From Rhodocyclaceae bacterium (GTDB lineage: Bacteria; Pseudomonadota; Gammaproteobacteria; Burkholderiales; Rhodocyclaceae): DNA of 12,900 nucleotides. The position numbers and the translations under genes are program-made. The notes beneath the pieces were generated by a model that saw only the letters and a list, made by a program, of their open reading frames with translations, was not told the DNA's origin and ran no database searches. This document shows positions 6,395 to 12,900 of the stretch, in pieces (the stretch's first letter is position 1; each line of letters opens with the position of its first letter). Location: positions 1-12,900 of the forward strand of contig JAUXNZ010000034.1 in the NCBI GenBank assembly GCA_030682595.1. The letters are read 5' to 3'.

Positions 6395-6932
6395 GCAGGC
6401 ACTAGCCCTGCTGCTGGGCGGCCTGCTGGCGGCCGGCCTCGCCCTGGCCGGCAGCATCGAGCCGAAGCAGGTCGTGCTGGCGCCCGACGAGCGGGGACAC
6501 GCGCTCACGGCAGAATTTTCCATCGATCTCGGCCCGCGTCTTGAAGAAGCCGTCGGCCGCGGCGTGCCGCTCCATTTCCGCCTGGAATTCACCCTGGCCC
6601 GCAAGCGCTGGTATTGGGCGGACGAGCACGTCGCCGGCCATGTCATCGATTATCGTTTGAGCTATCACGCACTGACGCGCCAGTACCGGCTGTCCTTGGG
6701 CGGCCTGCACCGGAACTTCGATACCCTGGCCGAGGCGCTGCAGGTGCTGGAACGCACCGCCCGCCTGCATGTCGTCGACCGCGCCCAGCTCATCCCCGGT
6801 GAGAACTACGCCGCCGCCGCGCGCCTGTCGCTCGATCACACGCAGCTGCCCAAGCCCCTGCAACTCGATGCGCTGGCCGATCGCGAGTGGCGCGTCGAGG
6901 CCAAAACGCTGCGCTGGAACTTTGTGCCGTGA
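6354..6932 (+). CDS. DUF4390 family exported protein
   Basis: A protein of about 192 aa matching what I know as DUF4390, a family of unknown function encoded between rsmB and ntrY in many betaproteobacteria. The N-terminus has basic residues (CWKKRLEQ) then a hydrophobic run (ALALLLGGLLAAGLALAG), consistent with a signal peptide and periplasmic location. The body is beta-strand-like with aromatic and basic residues (HFRLEFTLARKRWYWADE, SYHALTRQYRLSLGGLHR) and a conserved-looking ending, RWNFVP. ATG 6354 is the only ATG in this frame before the hydrophobic run, and it overlaps rsmB by 41 bp. The frame itself is clear. The next gene starts within or just before its stop. No catalytic motif was recognised, so no function is assigned beyond export. 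Confidence 0.8.
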   Translation: MTAFITHCWKKRLEQALALLLGGLLAAGLALAGSIEPKQVVLAPDERGHALTAEFSIDLGPRLEEAVGRGVPLHFRLEFTLARKRWYWADEHVAGHVIDYRLSYHALTRQYRLSLGGLHRNFDTLAEALQVLERTARLHVVDRAQLIPGENYAAAARLSLDHTQLPKPLQLDALADREWRVEAKTLRWNFVP

Positions 6933-8821
6933 TTGTTGCCCTGGCGGTCATCGCCGGCTTTTCCGCCATGCTGGTGTTCCTCCTCGCGAGCGCGAGCGCC
7001 GACGCCACCTTGTTTGCCGAGCATACGCCGCTCTTGCTCGGCATGAACGCGCTGGCGGCGCTGATCCTCCTCGGCCTGGTGGTGGTGCAACTCACCCGGC
7101 TGTGGCGCGACTATCGCAACGGCGTCTTTGGCGCGCGGCTCAAGTCGCGGCTCCTGCTGATGCTGGCGCTGATGGCGGTGGCGCCGGGCGCGCTGGTGTA
7201 CGCGGTGTCGATGCAGTTTGCGGTGAAGAGCATCGATTCCTGGTTCGATGTGCGCATCGAGGCGGCGCTCGATGGCGGGCTGGAACTCGGCCGCGGCGTG
7301 CTCGAAGCGATGCAGGACGACCTGTTGGCGAAGGGCCGCGCCATGGCCTACGATCTCGCCGGCGCCGCAACGGTTGGCCCCGTGGCGCTCAACCGGCTGC
7401 GCGAGCAAGCGGGCATTCAGGGTGCGACCTTGCTGACCACCAGCGGACAACTGGTGGCGAATAGTGGTGGTGGCGTCCATGGACTGCTGCTGCCCGCCCT
7501 GCCCACGACAGCCCAACTGCGCCAGGCCCGCAGTGGTTCGGGCGTCGCGCGTCTGGAAGGCGTGGGGGACGGGGGCGGCGCCGGACTGGTGGTGCGCGTG
7601 CTGGTTCCCGTGGCCAGTTACCGCATGGGCAGCGATCCGCTGATACTGCAACTCGAACAGGCCGTGCCGGACGGCATCACGCAAAGCGCCGCGCTGGTCG
7701 AAGCCGCGCAACGCGACTACCAGGAATTGCAGTTGGGGCGCGCCGGCCTGAAGCGTCTCTACACACTGACCCTGACTTTCTCCCTGCTGCTCGCGCTGTT
7801 TGCCGCCATCGCCTTGGCTTTTTTCCTTGCCGCGCGGCTGGCCAAGCCCCTGCTGATGCTGGCCGAGGGCACGCGGGCCGTCGCGGCCGGCGACCTGACG
7901 CCGCGCGCGGTGCTGGAAACCGACGACGAACTGGGCGTGCTGACACGCTCCTTCAACGAAATGACCGTGCAGCTCGAACAGGCGCGCGTCGAGCGCGAAA
8001 TCGCGCAGCGCGCCGCCGTCTGGGGCGAGGTGGCACGCCGCCTGGCGCACGAGATCAAGAACCCGTTGACGCCGATCCAGCTCTCGGCGGAGCGCCTGCA
8101 GATGAAGCTGGCCCATAAACTGGACGGCGACGACGCGGCGATGCTCACCCGCGCCACGCGCACCATCGTCGACCAGGTCGAGGCGATGAAGAACATGGTC
8201 AACGACTTCCGCGACTATGCGCGCCTGCCGCCGCCCGTCGCCCGGCCGCTCGACCTCAACGCGCTGATCGTCGAGGTGCTCGATCTCTACGCCGCCGGGC
8301 CGATTGCGATCACGACCGACCTCGATCCCACGCTGCCACCCGTGCTGGCCGACCCAGACCAGATTCGCCAGGTGCTGCACAACCTGCTCAAGAATGCCGG
8401 GGAAGCCGCGCAGGACAAAGTCGGCGCCGGGCCGTCCCAAGCCGACGTCAGCAGATTGCCCCCTCTGGGGGTGGAGGGCAGCGAGCCGGGGTTGCGAGCG
8501 TGGGAAGCCATCAAAGTCGGCGCTGGCGAGACGGCGACAGTCAACGTGAAAACACGTCGGGATGGCCGCATGGCGGTTTTGTCGGTTACCGATAACGGCC
8601 ATGGCTTCCCGCCGGAAATCCTCCGGCATGCCTTCGAACCCTACGTCACCACCAAGCCCAAGGGCACCGGCCTCGGACTGGCGATCGTGCAGAAGATCGT
8701 CGGCGACCATGGCGGCACGATCACGCTGGCCAACCGGCCCGCAGCCCAGGGCGGCGGCGCCGAAGTAAGCGTGCAATTGCCTTTTCATCAACTTTCCCAG
8801 CCGCGCGGCACGGCGGCATAA
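6929..8821 (+). CDS. ntrY: NtrY-like sensor histidine kinase with in-frame repeat insertion
   Basis: A membrane histidine kinase, the likely partner of the downstream NtrX-like regulator. In order: three hydrophobic segments near residues 2-22, 35-56 and 75-98; a periplasmic region; a fourth segment at about 276-301; HAMP (about 302-352; LAARLAKPL to FNEMTVQL); HisKA with phospho-acceptor His374 in AHEIKNPLTPIQLSAERL. The ATPase domain has an N box (NLLKNAGEA, from 485), a G1 box DNGHGFP (555), FEPYVTTKPKGTGLGLAIV and the G2 box. No PAS domain lies between HAMP and HisKA, unlike many NtrY proteins. Residues 498-529 come from a repeat inserted between the N and G1 boxes. GTG 6929 overlaps the previous stop as GTGA (630 aa). 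GTG 6887 would add MARRGQ and eight residues, giving a more positive N-terminus. The stimulus is unknown. Confidence 0.92.
   Translation: MIVALAVIAGFSAMLVFLLASASADATLFAEHTPLLLGMNALAALILLGLVVVQLTRLWRDYRNGVFGARLKSRLLLMLALMAVAPGALVYAVSMQFAVKSIDSWFDVRIEAALDGGLELGRGVLEAMQDDLLAKGRAMAYDLAGAATVGPVALNRLREQAGIQGATLLTTSGQLVANSGGGVHGLLLPALPTTAQLRQARSGSGVARLEGVGDGGGAGLVVRVLVPVASYRMGSDPLILQLEQAVPDGITQSAALVEAAQRDYQELQLGRAGLKRLYTLTLTFSLLLALFAAIALAFFLAARLAKPLLMLAEGTRAVAAGDLTPRAVLETDDELGVLTRSFNEMTVQLEQARVEREIAQRAAVWGEVARRLAHEIKNPLTPIQLSAERLQMKLAHKLDGDDAAMLTRATRTIVDQVEAMKNMVNDFRDYARLPPPVARPLDLNALIVEVLDLYAAGPIAITTDLDPTLPPVLADPDQIRQVLHNLLKNAGEAAQDKVGAGPSQADVSRLPPLGVEGSEPGLRAWEAIKVGAGETATVNVKTRRDGRMAVLSVTDNGHGFPPEILRHAFEPYVTTKPKGTGLGLAIVQKIVGDHGGTITLANRPAAQGGGAEVSVQLPFHQLSQPRGTAA
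8420..8526 (+). repeat. Interspersed composite repeat, copy 3 (inside histidine kinase)
   Basis: Arms GTCGGC (8420-8425) and GCCGAC (8441-8446) enclose GCCGGGCCGTCCCAA. A second palindrome follows, CCCCC (8459-8463), TCT, GGGGG (8467-8471), and then GGCAGCGAGCCGGGGTTGCG, identical over 20 bases to the fmt copy. CAAAGTCGGCGCC (8416-8428) and CAAAGTCGGCGCT (8512-8524) are direct repeats 96 bp apart, exactly 32 codons. The encoded peptide starts VGAGPSQAD, contains EGSEPGLRA and ends at KVGAGE, in the same frame as in fmt. Confidence 0.85.
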
Positions 8822-8830
8822 TCACAATCC

Positions 8831-10090
8831 ATGTCACAGATTCTTGTCGTCGACGATGAAGTCGGCATTCGCGAACTCCTCTCGGAGATCCTTACCGACG
8901 AGGGGCACGATGTCGTCACGGCGGAAAACGCCGCCACCGCGCGCGTCCGGCGCGACGCCGCGCGGCCCGATCTGGTGCTGCTCGACATCTGGATGCCCGA
9001 CACCGACGGCGTGACCCTGCTCAAGGAATGGGCGGCGGCCGGGCAGCTCACCATGCCGGTGGTGATGATGTCGGGCCACGCCACCATCGACACCGCGGTG
9101 GAAGCAACGCGCATCGGCGCCGTCGGCTTTCTCGAAAAGCCCATTGGCATGCAGAGGCTGCTGGCCAGCGTCAAGCAGGCGCTCGACCGCGCGCCGCGAC
9201 CGTGCAGCGTATTGTCCCTGGCGGCCTTCCCGCGCTCCGCCCTGCTCAAGGATTTGCGCCGCCGGCTCGAACAGGTGGCCGCCAAAAGCCATTCGGTACT
9301 GCTGCGGGCGCCCGCCGGCTCGATCACCGAACTGGCGGCGCGCACCCTGCAGGCGCCAGGCAAGGCCTGGATCGATCTGGGTCACGATTCGCAACCGCTG
9401 ACGCTTGACCTCCTGACGCAATCCGGCGGCGGCGTGCTCTATTGCGGCGAACTGGCGCTACTCACGCGCCTGCAACAGAAAAATCTCGCCTTTGCCCTGG
9501 AACGCCTGGAACGGCACAACCTGCGGCTGGTGGCGGCCACCGTGCATGACGCCGGGGAACTGACCGCGCACGGCTGGGAAGGCGAGTTGCTGAAAGCGCT
9601 GTTCGACGTCAGCATCGGCCTGCCCGCGCTGGCCGAACTGAAGGACGACGTGCCCGACCTGGCCGCCCATATCCTCGTCCAGCTGGTCGAGGCGGGCGAG
9701 GCGCCGAACCGACGCCTGTCGGTCGCGGCCCAGAACGCCTTGCGCCTCTATCCCTGGCCGGAAGGTTATGACCAGTTGAAAAGCACGGTCAAATCGCTGG
9801 CGCTCGCTGCCCTCGAAGAAGAAATCAGCGCCGACGATGTGCAGCACCTGCTGACGCCCGGCGCGGCAGGGCTGCCCGAAGTGCCGCTCGGCATGCTCCC
9901 CGAAATGCTGGCGCTGCCGCTCCGCGAGGCGCGCGAAATGTTCGAGCGCATGTACTTCGAATATCACCTCCGGCTGGAGGGCGGCAGCATGACGCGGCTG
10001 GCCGATAAAACCGGCCTGGAGCGCACCCACCTGTATCGCAAGCTCAAGGATCTGGGGCTGCGCAATACGCCCGTGAAGGAAGAGCCATGA
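8831..10090 (+). CDS. ntrX: NtrX-like response regulator with degenerate AAA+ domain
   Basis: The response regulator for the adjacent kinase, 419 aa. The receiver domain (about 1-115) has the acidic pair in LVVDDE, phospho-acceptor Asp52 (LLDIWMPDTDG), Ser81 (MMSGHA) and Lys103 (EKP). The middle region (about 125-345) aligns with the sigma-54 activator AAA+ domain but is eroded. Where Walker A is expected there is LLRAPAGSITELAARTLQ. The GAFTGA region that contacts sigma-54 is missing. Walker B is reduced to GGGVLYCGELALL, and WPGNVREL is replaced by YPWPEGYDQLKS. Remnants such as LRLVAAT remain. The C-terminal Fis-type helix-turn-helix is intact (EGGSMTRLADKTGLERTHLY). It therefore probably binds DNA in a phosphorylation-dependent way without sigma-54 activation. 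It begins 9 bp after the kinase stop without a clear Shine-Dalgarno sequence. Confidence 0.92.
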   Translation: MSQILVVDDEVGIRELLSEILTDEGHDVVTAENAATARVRRDAARPDLVLLDIWMPDTDGVTLLKEWAAAGQLTMPVVMMSGHATIDTAVEATRIGAVGFLEKPIGMQRLLASVKQALDRAPRPCSVLSLAAFPRSALLKDLRRRLEQVAAKSHSVLLRAPAGSITELAARTLQAPGKAWIDLGHDSQPLTLDLLTQSGGGVLYCGELALLTRLQQKNLAFALERLERHNLRLVAATVHDAGELTAHGWEGELLKALFDVSIGLPALAELKDDVPDLAAHILVQLVEAGEAPNRRLSVAAQNALRLYPWPEGYDQLKSTVKSLALAALEEEISADDVQHLLTPGAAGLPEVPLGMLPEMLALPLREAREMFERMYFEYHLRLEGGSMTRLADKTGLERTHLYRKLKDLGLRNTPVKEEP

Positions 10091-10091
10091 C

Positions 10092-10198
10092 CCCCATCCC
10101 CCCGACCCCCTTCCCGAGGAAGGGGATGACGCTTGTTCGCGGGCTGCGCCCGCTCCATGTACTGGCTGTTTCTCCTTGGGGCGGCCCGGCGGAGAAAC
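10092..10198 (-). repeat. Interspersed composite repeat, copy 4 (reverse, leader of trkA)
   Basis: On the minus strand the order is the same as in copy 1. First comes the core hairpin: GTTTCTCC, GCCGGGCCGCCCCAA, GGAGAAAC (plus-strand arms 10168-10175 and 10191-10198). Then a GAGCGGGCGCAGCCCGCGAA segment holds an inverted repeat (plus-strand GCGGGC 10139-10144 and GCCCGC 10148-10153). Last is a C/G hairpin (CCCCTTCC 10107-10114, GGAAGGGG 10118-10125). It fills the whole 109-bp gap between the response regulator and trkA. Confidence 0.75.
10168..10198 (+). promoter_or_regulatory. Hairpin sequestering the trkA ribosome-binding site
   Basis: The perfect 8-bp stem GTTTCTCC/GGAGAAAC includes the trkA Shine-Dalgarno GGAG (10191-10194), which lies 5 nt before ATG 10200. 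If the mRNA folds this way, the Shine-Dalgarno sequence is paired. The opposing arm contains CTCC. Whether it regulates translation is inference. Confidence 0.5.
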
Positions 10199-10199
10199 C

Positions 10200-11627
10200 A
10201 TGAGAATCGTCATTCTGGGTGCCGGACAGGTGGGCGCCTCGGTGGCCGAGGCGCTGTCTTCCGAGGCCAACGACATCACCGTCGTCGACCAGAACCGCGC
10301 GGCGCTCGCCGAACTGGCCGACCGGCTCGACGTGCGCACGGTGGCCGGCAATGCCGCCTACCCCACCGTGCTGCGCGAGGCCGGCATCGAGGACACCGAC
10401 ATGCTGGTGGCGGTAACGCAGTCTGACCAGACCAACCTGGTCGCCTGCAAGATCAGCCGCACCATGTTTCACGTACCGACCCGCATCGCCCGCCTGCGCT
10501 CCCATGATCTCCTCGATCCGGAACTGCTGTCGGATGAAAATTTTGCCGTCGATTACGCCATCTGCCCCGAACAGGACATCACCGATTACATCGGCAAGCT
10601 GATCGAATTTCCCGAGGCGCTCCAGGTGCTCGAATTCGCCGCTGGCGCGGTAACACTCATCGGCGTGCGCGCCTATCCGGGCGGCCTGCTGGTCGGCAAA
10701 CCCATTCGCGCCATGCGCGACCACCTGCCGGCCGGCGTCGATGCCCGCATTGCCGCCATCTTCCGCGAACACCAGCCGATCGAGCCCGACGGCGACACCA
10801 TCGTGGAACCCGGCGACGAGGTCTTTGTGGTCGCCGACAGCAAATATATTCGCCATGTCCTGAAAGAGCTGCGCCGCTCGCTCGAACCCGTCAAGCGGGT
10901 GATGATCGCCGGCGGCGGCAATATCGGCCTGCGGGTCGCGGCGATGCTGGAGAAAAATTACCAGGTCAAACTGATCGAGCTCGACCGGCAGCGTGCCGAA
11001 ATCATTGCCAACAGTCTCGGCGATACGCTGGTGCTCGCCGGCGAGGCCACCGACGAAAATCTGCTGGCGCAGGAAAATATCGATGAAACGGATATGTTCC
11101 TCGCCCTGACCAACGACGACGAAGACAACATCATGGCCGCCTCGCTGGCGAAAAGACTGGGCTGCAAGCGCGTGCTGGCCCTGATCAACCGCCGCGCCTA
11201 CGCCGACATGGTGCAGGGTGGCCCGATCGATATCGGCTTGAGCCCGGCGCAGGTGTCGATCGGCGCCCTGCTCACCCATGTGCGGCGCGGCGACGTCGCC
11301 CGCGTGCATAGCCTGCGGCGCGGCGCGGCCGAGGCGCTTGAACTGATCGCCCACGGCGACAAGCAGACCTCCAAGGTCGTCGGCCGGCGCATCGACGAGC
11401 TGCCGCTCATCAAGGGGGCGCACATCGGCGCCATCGTCAGGCGCACCCATGACCCCGAGATCATCTACAAGGACGGGCTGCCCTCCAGGGAATACCTCGA
11501 CCGGGTCATCATCCCCCACCACGACACGATGATCGAGAGCGACGACCACGTCATCGTTTTCTGCACGCGCAAGCGTGAAGTCGCCCAGGTCGAAAAGCTG
11601 TTTCAGGTCGGCTTTCACTTCCTGTAA
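10200..11627 (+). CDS. trkA: Trk potassium uptake system regulatory subunit TrkA
   Basis: TrkA is a cytoplasmic NAD(H)/nucleotide-binding protein that gates the TrkH potassium channel. It has two RCK repeats. The first Rossmann fold begins at residue 2 (RIVILGAGQVGASVAEAL, GxGxxG) with the acidic residue in ITVVDQN, followed by a TrkA_C region (GVRAYPGGLLVGKPI). The second fold begins RVMIAGGGNIGLRVAAML with LIELDR, followed by the last TrkA_C region ending IESDDHVIVF. ATG 10200 has GGAG 5 nt upstream and gives 475 aa, slightly longer than the roughly 458 aa of E. coli TrkA. About ten extra residues lie near KDGLPSREYLDR. It is separated from ntrX by repeat copy 4 and is followed by trkH after 5 bp. 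Identification is secure. Confidence 0.97.
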   Translation: MRIVILGAGQVGASVAEALSSEANDITVVDQNRAALAELADRLDVRTVAGNAAYPTVLREAGIEDTDMLVAVTQSDQTNLVACKISRTMFHVPTRIARLRSHDLLDPELLSDENFAVDYAICPEQDITDYIGKLIEFPEALQVLEFAAGAVTLIGVRAYPGGLLVGKPIRAMRDHLPAGVDARIAAIFREHQPIEPDGDTIVEPGDEVFVVADSKYIRHVLKELRRSLEPVKRVMIAGGGNIGLRVAAMLEKNYQVKLIELDRQRAEIIANSLGDTLVLAGEATDENLLAQENIDETDMFLALTNDDEDNIMAASLAKRLGCKRVLALINRRAYADMVQGGPIDIGLSPAQVSIGALLTHVRRGDVARVHSLRRGAAEALELIAHGDKQTSKVVGRRIDELPLIKGAHIGAIVRRTHDPEIIYKDGLPSREYLDRVIIPHHDTMIESDDHVIVFCTRKREVAQVEKLFQVGFHFL

Positions 11628-11632
11628 CCACC

Positions 11633-12900
11633 ATGCACCGGTTTTATCCGTTGCTCCGTGTCTTTGGGGCGCTGCTGATCGGTTTTTCATTTTGCCTGGC
11701 CGTTCCCATGGGCCTGTCCTGGGTGGTCGGCGATGGCGCGCATGCGGCCTTCGACAAGGCCGTCATCGCCGCCCTGCTGTGTGGACTGGCGCTCTATCTC
11801 GGGCTATACCGCGAAAACCGTGAAATGAAGGTCCGCGACGGCTTTTTACTCGTCGTACTGGTGTGGACGGTGCTGCCATTCTTCGCCTGCCTGCCCTTGT
11901 ACCTGCATCTCGACATCTCCTTCACGGATGCCTATTTCGAGGCGACCTCGGGGCTCACCGCCACCGGTTCCACGGTGCTCAGCGGCATTGACCAACTCCC
12001 CCTGTCGCTCAATTTCTGGCGCACCTTCATGCACTGGATCGGCGGCATGGGCGTCGTCGTGCTGGCGGTGGCGATCCTGCCGCTGCTGGGCATCGGCGGT
12101 CGGCAGCTGTTCAAAACCGAAGTGCCCGGGCCGATGAAGGAGTCCAGCCTGACGCCGCGCATCGCCGAAACCGCCAAGGGATTATGGCGCGTCTATCTCA
12201 TCCTCACTGTCGCCTGCGGCGTGACCCTGTGGTTGCTCGGCATGGAGCCGTGGGACGCGGTGATGCACGCCTTTTCCACGCTTGGGCTGGGCGGCTTTTC
12301 CACCAAGGACGCCAGCCTCGGCCATTTCGCCAGCCTCCAGATCGAAATGGCCGTGATTTTCTTTGCGCTGCTCTCCGGCCTCAACTACGCCACGCATTTC
12401 ATGGCGCTCAACGGGCGCTCGATCAAACCCTATCTGCGCGACCCCGAGGCGCCCTATTTTTTCGGCGTGCTGGGGCTCTCCGTTCTGGCACTGACGCTCT
12501 ATCTGCTGGCGCTGGGCGTCTTCGCGGATTTCGGCGAGGCGCTGCGCTATGTCGCCTTTCACTCGATCTCGCTGGCGACCTCGCTTGGCCTGTCGACCAC
12601 CGACTACGGCCAATGGCCGTTCTTCGCCCAGATCTGGATGCTGTTCCTGGGCAGCTTCATCGCCTGTTCCGGCTCGACCGGCGGCGGCCTCAAGATGATC
12701 CGCGCGATGATTCTCTACAAGCAGGTCTATCGCGAACTGATCTGCGCCATGCATCCCAGCATCGTCCGGCCGGTGCGCATCCGTGGCAGCGTGATACCGC
12801 AACATGTGCTCTCGGGCGTGATGGCTTTCGGCTTCATCTACATGGTCAGCATCGTCTCGCTGACCCTGTTGATGTCATTCACCGGCCTGGACATCGTCAC
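11633..12900 (+). CDS. trkH: Trk potassium uptake channel TrkH (3' end outside window)
   Basis: TrkH is the inner-membrane, potassium-translocating subunit of the Trk system. The visible 422 codons start at ATG 11633, 5 bp after the trkA stop, and the frame stays open to the window edge. E. coli TrkH is 483 aa, so roughly the last 60 residues are missing. Selectivity-filter regions seen in order are TSGLTATGSTVL (P1), FSTLGLGGFST (P2) and ATSLGLSTTDYG (P3). The conserved SGSTGGGLKMIRAM segment before the fourth pore repeat follows. Many hydrophobic membrane helices separate them, for example GALLIGFSFCLAVPMGLSW and MGVVVLAVAILPLLGI. The start lacks a strong Shine-Dalgarno sequence, so translation may be coupled to trkA. 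Identification is secure; KtrB-type channels are excluded by length and TrkA pairing. Confidence 0.96.
   Translation, partial: MHRFYPLLRVFGALLIGFSFCLAVPMGLSWVVGDGAHAAFDKAVIAALLCGLALYLGLYRENREMKVRDGFLLVVLVWTVLPFFACLPLYLHLDISFTDAYFEATSGLTATGSTVLSGIDQLPLSLNFWRTFMHWIGGMGVVVLAVAILPLLGIGGRQLFKTEVPGPMKESSLTPRIAETAKGLWRVYLILTVACGVTLWLLGMEPWDAVMHAFSTLGLGGFSTKDASLGHFASLQIEMAVIFFALLSGLNYATHFMALNGRSIKPYLRDPEAPYFFGVLGLSVLALTLYLLALGVFADFGEALRYVAFHSISLATSLGLSTTDYGQWPFFAQIWMLFLGSFIACSGSTGGGLKMIRAMILYKQVYRELICAMHPSIVRPVRIRGSVIPQHVLSGVMAFGFIYMVSIVSLTLLMSFTGLDIV

Noticed and set aside
5190..6932. One long plus-strand frame spanning most of rsmB and the DUF4390 gene
   Set aside because: The upstream part overlaps rsmB in another frame and is Arg/Pro/Ser-rich without motifs. 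Only the last 192 residues (from ATG 6354) look like a protein.
4605..8526. A shared protein domain in Fmt and the histidine kinase
   Set aside because: The shared peptide is explained by the nucleotide repeat, which also occurs outside genes, rather than by common protein ancestry.
6836..8791. A 651-codon open frame on the minus strand opposite the histidine kinase
   Set aside because: It is antisense to a clear kinase with all motifs. Its translation is low-complexity, rich in Arg, Gln, His and Gly, as expected for the shadow of a GC-rich gene.
524..10198. CRISPR array or integron attC-like sites
   Set aside because: The copies are kilobases apart, irregularly spaced, on both strands, and lack spacer structure or the attC core GTTRRRY. 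No cas or integrase gene is present.
524..10198. DNA uptake sequences connected with dprA
   Set aside because: The 15-mer does not match uptake sequences I know, and four copies in one window say nothing about genome-wide enrichment. It cannot be judged here.
10176..10199. TTG at 10176 as the trkA start
   Set aside because: It lies in the loop of the repeat hairpin and would add MGRPGGET. ATG 10200 has a Shine-Dalgarno sequence and begins the Rossmann fold as in other TrkA proteins.

Overview
This 12.9 kb, GC-rich window comes from a bacterial chromosome. Its gene content suggests a betaproteobacterium, possibly Rhodocyclales-like. The order fmt, rsmB, DUF4390 gene, ntrY-like, ntrX-like, trkA, trkH is one I associate with Betaproteobacteria. 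The taxonomic assignment is inference; no rRNA or tRNA gene is present.

Layout. At the left edge is the 3' end of recA (+), closed by a strong hairpin. A gene-free stretch of about 240 bp follows, full of GC-rich hairpins. Next, on the minus strand, come dprA (DNA-processing protein of transformation) and upstream of it a secreted LysM-domain protein. Divergent from the LysM gene, a long co-directional plus-strand series runs to the right edge. It contains def (peptide deformylase), a type II toxin-antitoxin pair, fmt (Met-tRNA formyltransferase), rsmB (16S rRNA m5C methyltransferase), a DUF4390 exported protein, an NtrY-like membrane histidine kinase, an NtrX-like response regulator, trkA and trkH (truncated by the window end). 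def, fmt and rsmB form the translation block. The kinase and regulator form a two-component system, and trkA/trkH a potassium-uptake system. Tight spacing and stop/start overlaps suggest much of the series is co-transcribed.

The most unusual content is an interspersed repeat family. Four sites carry the same 15-nt core, GCCGGGCCGYCCCAA, each flanked by perfectly complementary arms. The arms differ between sites (GTCTCGCC/GGCGAGAC, GCGTCGGC/GCCGACGC, GTCGGC/GCCGAC, and GTTTCTCC/GGAGAAAC on the minus strand). The loop is fixed while the stem covaries. Each site also has a C-run/G-run hairpin and a GCAGCGAGCC-like or GAGCGCAGC-like segment. Two copies are intergenic (after recA; before trkA). 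Two lie inside genes: in fmt (81 bp, 27 codons) and in the histidine kinase (96 bp, 32 codons, in the ATP-binding domain). Both genic copies are in frame, read in the same frame, and are bounded by direct repeats starting GTCGGC. The copy before trkA places the trkA Shine-Dalgarno sequence inside a hairpin arm, which could affect TrkA expression.

Other notable points: the response regulator's AAA+ domain has lost its Walker A and GAFTGA regions; a toxin-antitoxin pair separates def from fmt; and an 18-bp tandem duplication sits at the start of the LysM gene.
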